Shown here: in pieces, positions 5,514 to 9,106 of the stretch
How positions within the stretch are numbered: the first letter of the stretch is position 1
Layout: each line of letters begins with the position of its first letter
Assembly: GCA_947643685.1 (NCBI GenBank)
Contig: CANRXD010000036.1
Coordinates: 1 to 9,106, forward strand
Length of the DNA stretch: 9,106 nucleotides
Source of the DNA: an uncultured Clostridium sp.
GTDB taxonomy: Bacteria; Bacillota; Clostridia; Lachnospirales; Lachnospiraceae
Direction of reading: 5' to 3'
Translations under genes and position numbers: made by a program
The notes under the pieces: generated by a model
Database searches by the model: none
Told to the model about the DNA's origin: nothing
What the model saw: only the letters and a program-made list of their open reading frames with translations

Positions 5514-7232
5514 ATGGGAGGATTTCTGCTTCAGATTACCTATCTTTGTACCATCGGATGTTCTGTTTATACATCAGGATGGCTGCTTCTTAAAGCGGGA
5601 AGGAATAAGGACACCCTGGCCCTGACCGCGTGTCAGGCACTGGTGATCATCTGGTGTGTTCCTCTGCTGTTTTCAGAATTTCTCACTGCCAGGACCATGA
5701 AATATGTGGCCTATGGGATTTCTTATGCCGGAATCAGCTTTATCGGCCCGGCCTGGCTGGAGTTTTCCTTCGGATACTGCAAAAAAGATCCGGGCCGCCT
5801 TATCAGGCGTCTGCTTTTTGGAGTCTCCATGTTCAATTATGCCATGTTTCTGACCAATGAAAACCATAATCTGTTTTACCGGCAGTTCGAAGTGGAAACG
5901 GTGAAATATGGCCCCGTTTTTTATTTCCACATGCTTTTCACATATGCGTGTGTGGTGGGGGGAATGGCAGTGGTATTCTGTGAATTCATTAAGAGGCGGG
6001 TGGAGGTCAGGCATCTGGCAGTAATCTGCCTGGCCGGAGCCATTCCTCTGTGCTTTAACTGCCTTTACCTTTCCGGCGCAGTGAAATCCGGTTTTGATCT
6101 TACGCCTCCGGCATTTGCCTGGTCCAGCTTTTTAATGCTCATCGCCGTTTTCCGGTATGACTTTCTGGACGTGAACGCGATGGCCTTTGAACATATTTTC
6201 GATTCTATTGCAGAGGGCGTTCTGGTGTACGACCGAAGAGGGATGCTGACTTATCATAACCAGGCGGCGAAGAAATGGATTGGTCTTGGGGAAAATGAAA
6301 ACATGGAGTCAGTGAATAGAAAACTGAGCGTCATGGGGTTTTCGGATCTGCCCCGGGATAATGACGGGCAGGAAGTCCGAGAAGGGCAGGGGATCCGGGA
6401 AGGGCAGGAGGCCCGGGAAGAACCGGGGGGATTGGGAGCGCAGGAGGCCCTGCAAGAGGACGGGACCAGGCTCCGCATGAAACAGTACCGGTATAAAAAT
6501 TCCAGGGGACAGACGGAAGCAACGGCTGTGATTCTCACAGACGTGAGTGAGTTCTACCAGGCTCTTAGAAATAAGGAAGAGCTGGAGTTTTCCGAGAGGC
6601 GTCTGGCAGTGGAGCAGGAAAGGAACCGCATTGCACAGGAGGTCCATGACACCACAGGCCATACGCTCACCATGATACAGTCTCTGCTCAGGCTGATGCG
6701 TACCCAGATGAAAGAGCTGGCACCGCAGGAAGGCGGTGAGCCTTCGCAGGATGATAAAATATATGAATACATGGCCCAGGCCCAGGAACTGGTGACAGGG
6801 GGAATTCGTGAGCTGCGCTGTTCCATCAATGAAATGCGGCGGGAAAAGGAAACTACGGTGACAGGAACTGTGGAGGATCTGGCGGGGCGCGTGAAAGAAA
6901 TTCCGGTGGAGGTGGAAGTCCAGGGAGAGGACAGTCAGGTTTATACCTGTCTGGCGCCTGTGGTTTATGGAATTTTGCGGGAGGCCATCACCAACTGCCT
7001 AAAATACGCGGCGGCATCCCGCATGGATGTAATCGTGAAATTTGAGAGGGATTCCCTGAAGCTGTTCATTTTTGACAACGGATGCGGGTGCAAAAGTATC
7101 CGGGAAAGCAATGGAATCCGGGGAATCCGTGAGCGGACGGAAAAAGCAGGAGGGACCGTCAGGTTCTTTTCCGCAGCGGGAGAGGGATTCCAGATTTATC
7201 TGAGTCTTCCGGTAAAGGAGAAGAAAATATGA
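5514..7232 (+). CDS. 7TM-PAS sensor histidine kinase, HisKA_3/NarX-DesK class
   Basis: A 572-residue membrane sensor kinase that should autophosphorylate on His378 and pass phosphate to the regulator encoded next to it. Residues 1 to about 217 hold about seven membrane helices with LTNENHNLFY at 113-122, the hallmark of the HisKA_7TM sensory region. Residues about 223-348 are PAS-like (start AFEHIFDSIAEGVLVYD, end AVILTDVSEF) and carry a Gly/Gln/Glu/Arg-rich insertion from about 283. A short coiled segment leads to the dimerisation/phosphoacceptor region 364-435, with RNRIAQEVHDTTGH around His378. The ATP-binding domain (about 470-568) has the N-box REAITNCLKYA (Asn494), G1 box DNGCG (521-525) and a GIRGIRERTEKAGG lid. 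All catalytic motifs are present. ATG 5514 has GGAGG 5 bases upstream. The stop overlaps the regulator start. The signal is unknown; 7TM and PAS modules suggest a small ligand or membrane state. Confidence 0.93.
   Translation: MGGFLLQITYLCTIGCSVYTSGWLLLKAGRNKDTLALTACQALVIIWCVPLLFSEFLTARTMKYVAYGISYAGISFIGPAWLEFSFGYCKKDPGRLIRRLLFGVSMFNYAMFLTNENHNLFYRQFEVETVKYGPVFYFHMLFTYACVVGGMAVVFCEFIKRRVEVRHLAVICLAGAIPLCFNCLYLSGAVKSGFDLTPPAFAWSSFLMLIAVFRYDFLDVNAMAFEHIFDSIAEGVLVYDRRGMLTYHNQAAKKWIGLGENENMESVNRKLSVMGFSDLPRDNDGQEVREGQGIREGQEAREEPGGLGAQEALQEDGTRLRMKQYRYKNSRGQTEATAVILTDVSEFYQALRNKEELEFSERRLAVEQERNRIAQEVHDTTGHTLTMIQSLLRLMRTQMKELAPQEGGEPSQDDKIYEYMAQAQELVTGGIRELRCSINEMRREKETTVTGTVEDLAGRVKEIPVEVEVQGEDSQVYTCLAPVVYGILREAITNCLKYAAASRMDVIVKFERDSLKLFIFDNGCGCKSIRESNGIRGIRERTEKAGGTVRFFSAAGEGFQIYLSLPVKEKKI
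6366..6419 (+). repeat. Three in-frame 18-bp repeats in the kinase PAS insertion
   Basis: Units at 6366-6383, 6384-6401 and 6402-6419 encode GQEVRE, GQGIRE and GQEARE (residues 285-302), followed by a degenerate tail (EPGGLGAQEALQED). The units form a highly charged linker inside the PAS-like region, between the N-terminal part and the final strands. Copy change would keep the frame and alter only linker length. Confidence 0.85.
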
Positions 7233-7894
7233 TAAAAGTAGTAATTGCAGATGATATCCAGATATTAAGGCAGGGGCTTAGGGCAATTTTAAGCCAGGAT
7301 CCGGAAATTTCAGTGACCGGTCTTGCCGCAGACGGGAGAGAAGCCTTTGAGCTGTGCCGGAAAGAACGGCCGGATGTGGTTCTTATGGACATGCGGATGC
7401 CGGGATATGACGGAAGCTGGGGGATCGAAAAAATAAAGGAACAGTTCCCGGAGATTAAGGTACTGGTGCTGACCACCTTTGACGACAGTGAGACCGTGGA
7501 GGCTGCGGTGGGAAAGGGAGCTGACGGATATATTTTAAAGGAAATGGAAGATGAAAAGGTGATCCAGTCGGTGAAGGCAGTCTGTATGGGCGTCCGGGTG
7601 TTCGGCGGCAGCGTGTTTGACGGAATGCGAAAACAGATGACAGCTTTGGAAAAAAGGAAGCCGGAAAGGGACCGGAAAACAGAAGAAAAAATCGGGACCA
7701 TTACGGAACGGGAACGGGACATCATGGGCCTTGTGGCCAGGGGGATGGATAACAAGGAGATTGCAGCAGAGCTTTTCCTGGCAGAGGGTACGGTCCGAAA
7801 CCATATTTCCAGGATTCTGGAAAAACTGGAACTTAAGGACCGGACCCAGCTTGCGGTTTTTACAGTCAAAAACCGCCTGGACGGAGAATCCTAA
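7229..7894 (+). CDS. NarL/FixJ-type response regulator with LuxR helix-turn-helix
   Basis: A complete 221-residue DNA-binding regulator, partner of the kinase just upstream. The receiver domain (1 to about 120) has the acidic pair Asp8/Asp9, the phosphoacceptor Asp54 in VVLMDMRMPGYDG, Thr82 and Lys104 in GYILK, so all conserved receiver residues are present. A charged linker (about 139-154) leads to the LuxR-type DNA-binding domain at 155-213, with TERERDIMGLVARGMDNKEIA and EGTVRNHISRILEKL. Its ATG overlaps the kinase stop as ATGA (7229-7232), a sign of translational coupling; AAAGGAG ends at 7220, 8 bases before the ATG. The stop TAA interlocks with that of the convergent dehydrogenase gene, leaving no room for a terminator between them. 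Targets are unknown; the adjacent membrane proteins are candidates. Confidence 0.95.
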   Translation: MIKVVIADDIQILRQGLRAILSQDPEISVTGLAADGREAFELCRKERPDVVLMDMRMPGYDGSWGIEKIKEQFPEIKVLVLTTFDDSETVEAAVGKGADGYILKEMEDEKVIQSVKAVCMGVRVFGGSVFDGMRKQMTALEKRKPERDRKTEEKIGTITERERDIMGLVARGMDNKEIAAELFLAEGTVRNHISRILEKLELKDRTQLAVFTVKNRLDGES

Positions 7895-8604
7895 ATATCG
7901 GAGGAAAGGGACCAGCCGCAGTCTCCTGTGTAAATCATCTGCTTTGTCATACCGCCGTCGATGCAGATGTTTTCTCCCGTGATAAAGCCGGCCTTTTCCG
8001 AGCAGAGGAAAAGTGCCATGTTGGCGATGTCCATGGGATTTCCCACACGGCCTGCCGGATGCTGGAACGCGTCCGGGCCGGAATATTCCCTGAAGCTTGT
8101 GTCAATCCATCCGGGGGAGATGGAATTTACCCGTACAGAGCCGGAGAAACTTACGGCCAACGCATGGGTCAGGGCAGCAATCCCGCCCTTGGCGGCGGTG
8201 TAGCTTTCTGTCTGGGGCTGGCTCATGCGGTCTCTGGAGGAGGAAATATTCAAGATGGAGCCGCCGGGGGCAAAGTATGGACGGAATAGCTTGGACAGAT
8301 AAAAAGGCGCCGTTACGCCCACGAAGAGGGCATAATTGAATTCCTCATAAGAGCAGTCGTCGATTCCCTTCATCTGCGGCAGGGCATTGTTGACGAGAAC
8401 GTCCACATGGCCGTAATCGGAAATTACCCGGGAGGCGAAGTCCTCCAGCACCTCCTTACGGGAAAGATCTCCCACGTAATAATCGTTGGGGAGAAGATCA
8501 ATCGTACATACAGACGCGCCGTTTTTTCTGAATTCATCTGTGATGGTTTTTCCAATCCCTCTGGCGCCTCCGGTCACCACCACAACTTTGTTTTTAAAAA
8601 TCAT
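7891..8604 (-). CDS. Classical short-chain dehydrogenase/reductase, NAD-type
   Basis: A full-length 237-residue soluble oxidoreductase of Rossmann fold. The cofactor motif TGGARGIG is at 11-18; Asp36 at the end of the second strand favours NAD(H) over NADP(H). NNA is at 72-74, the catalytic Ser is probably Ser122 in NISSSRDR, and YTAAK gives Tyr135 and Lys139. The late part has SPGWIDT, GNPMDIANMALFLCSE and ITGENICIDGGMTKQMIY, typical of the family. The Asn that usually completes the N-S-Y-K tetrad appears replaced by Gly96 (FVGVTAPF). The substrate cannot be read; sugar, polyol or sterol-like alcohols are all possible. The start is ATG at 8602-8604, with AGGAGG at 8610-8615 five bases upstream. 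I see no good promoter just upstream, so it may be co-transcribed with the wall-binding gene. It is convergent to the response regulator, with stops overlapping at 7891-7894. Confidence 0.92.
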   Translation of the reverse strand: MIFKNKVVVVTGGARGIGKTITDEFRKNGASVCTIDLLPNDYYVGDLSRKEVLEDFASRVISDYGHVDVLVNNALPQMKGIDDCSYEEFNYALFVGVTAPFYLSKLFRPYFAPGGSILNISSSRDRMSQPQTESYTAAKGGIAALTHALAVSFSGSVRVNSISPGWIDTSFREYSGPDAFQHPAGRVGNPMDIANMALFLCSEKAGFITGENICIDGGMTKQMIYTGDCGWSLSSDI

Positions 8605-8609
8605 TCGTA

Positions 8610-8615
8610 CCTCCT
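8610..8615 (-). promoter_or_regulatory. Ribosome site of the dehydrogenase gene
   Basis: The minus strand reads AGGAGG, then TACGA, then ATG. It lies directly after a TAA (8617-8619) that closes another open frame, as is common inside operons. Confidence 0.8.
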
Positions 8616-8619
8616 GTTA

Positions 8620-8695
8620 TTTTTCGGCCTCACTGCTGATATGAGCCTTGATGGCGGCGAAGCTTTTTGCGCTGATCACATGTTCGATGCGAAGC
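8620..8695 (-). pseudogene. Possible 3' remnant of an unidentified gene upstream of the dehydrogenase
   Basis: On the minus strand, the frame that stops at 8617-8619 reads as a plausible protein C-terminus through this stretch (EHVISAKSFAAIKAHISSE, then AEK and stop), with the stop one base before the dehydrogenase ribosome site. Going upstream, the frame runs into the end of the wall-binding gene in a different frame, and no start with a ribosome site is seen. It may be the tail of a gene lost when the upstream region was rearranged, or a chance open frame. I do not recognise the family. Confidence 0.3.
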
Positions 8696-9106
8696 TTAAG
8701 AGATAGGGTTAAAATAATAACACTTTCTGACACCGGCCGCATCTGGTACCCAGCACCAGCCTGTAACCATACGTCCTCTTGTACCATCGGAATCATTGTT
8801 CAGATAATAATAACTTCCATCGGTATCAAGGAACCATCCTGTCACCATACTGCCATCTGTGTCAAACCGGAACCAGTCAAAGGCTGACTGGCCTTTGGAA
8901 AGATCTGCATAAGGGTTATAAATGGCAGCCCAGCAGTTCTTATAGAACTTTCCGGATTCATCCATGAAGTTCCAGGAGCCCTCGGATGTGGTTCCCCAGG
9001 TTCCACGCACTACATAGTCCGGAAGATCGGAAGCCAGGCCTTTGTCGCCGGAAAAGCTGCTTCCACCAGAACCCGAGCCGCCAGAACCAGAACCGCCGGA
9101 ACCGGA
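8696..9106 (-). CDS. Cell-wall-binding repeat protein, C-terminal part (5' end outside window)
   Basis: The minus-strand frame is open to the window edge, so the N-terminus and any signal peptide or catalytic domain lie outside. The visible 136 residues begin with a Gly/Ser linker (about 17 residues, SGSGGSGSGG type), then SFSGDKGLASDLPDYVVRGTW, then cell-wall/choline-binding-like repeats: GSWNFMDESGKFYKNCWAAIYNPY, AFDWFRFDTDGSMVTGWFLDTDGSYYYL and RGRMVTGWCWVPDAAGVRKCYYF. The G-x-M-x-T-G-W core with aromatic residues is that of PF01473-type repeats, which bind wall teichoic acid or other wall polymers non-covalently. GTG at 9008-9010 is internal, not a start. The protein ends abruptly at NPIS (stop 8696-8698), near the point where related proteins, from memory, continue with more repeat sequence. 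Its enzymatic role cannot be judged from this part. Confidence 0.85.
   Translation of the reverse strand, partial: SGSGGSGSGGSGSGGSSFSGDKGLASDLPDYVVRGTWGTTSEGSWNFMDESGKFYKNCWAAIYNPYADLSKGQSAFDWFRFDTDGSMVTGWFLDTDGSYYYLNNDSDGTRGRMVTGWCWVPDAAGVRKCYYFNPIS
9056..9106 (-). repeat. Gly/Ser-rich linker coding repeat
   Basis: On the minus strand, codons alternate TCC/TCT/TCG for Ser with GGT/GGC for Gly, giving SGSGG-type units up to the window edge. It is a flexible spacer between the unseen N-terminal part and the wall-binding repeats. The low-complexity DNA could change length in frame. Confidence 0.75.

Noticed and set aside
7159..7869. Minus-strand open frame of about 236 residues opposite the response regulator
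   Set aside because: It is a Ser/Ile/Pro-rich shadow of a gene with all receiver and LuxR motifs intact on the plus strand.
8407..8887. Plus-strand open frames across the dehydrogenase start and the gap upstream
   Set aside because: They are antisense to two genes with clear domains, lack ribosome sites and show no recognisable composition of a real protein.

Overview
The window looks like a piece of chromosome from an anaerobic, gut-type Bacillota of the class Clostridia, most likely Lachnospiraceae. This is inferred from four things: strong AGGAGG-type ribosome sites, a sortase-anchored Cna-B/pilin-like surface protein, a C-terminal cell-wall-binding repeat protein of clostridial type, and the style of the two-component system. 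No RNA gene, insertion sequence, CRISPR array or origin was seen.

Layout. Positions 1-2563 (+) hold the 3' part of a large surface adhesin, broken by a frame change near 655-691. Its second part has two pilin-linker-like beta domains, a Cna-B domain, a stalk of 15 hexapeptide units (D-P-E-N-P-T type) and an IPKTG sorting signal. A 300-base gap (2564-2863) follows. It contains a perfect 12-bp stem-loop, a tandem 20-bp repeat, a second hairpin and a strong sigma-A promoter.

Positions 2864-7894 (+) hold four same-strand genes: a YjdF/DUF2238-like membrane protein with a TTG start, a 541-residue polytopic membrane protein of no recognised family, a 7TM-PAS histidine kinase, and a NarL/LuxR-type response regulator whose start overlaps the kinase stop (ATGA). 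The kinase and regulator clearly form a pair. The two membrane proteins upstream are plausible partners or targets. Both the polytopic protein and the kinase carry in-frame DNA tandem repeats in soluble linkers.

Positions 7891-9106 (-) are convergent: a complete NAD-type short-chain dehydrogenase whose stop codon interlocks with that of the response regulator, then the 3' end of a cell-wall-binding repeat protein with a Gly/Ser linker, which runs off the window. Between these two lies a short open frame ending just before the dehydrogenase ribosome site, possibly a gene remnant.

How the genes work together: the adhesin and the cell-wall-binding protein are surface functions at the two edges. 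The centre is a membrane-signalling cassette whose signal and regulon cannot be read from the sequence. The best leads for something undescribed are the signalling cassette with its repeat-bearing linkers and the broken adhesin, which may have lost a domain.
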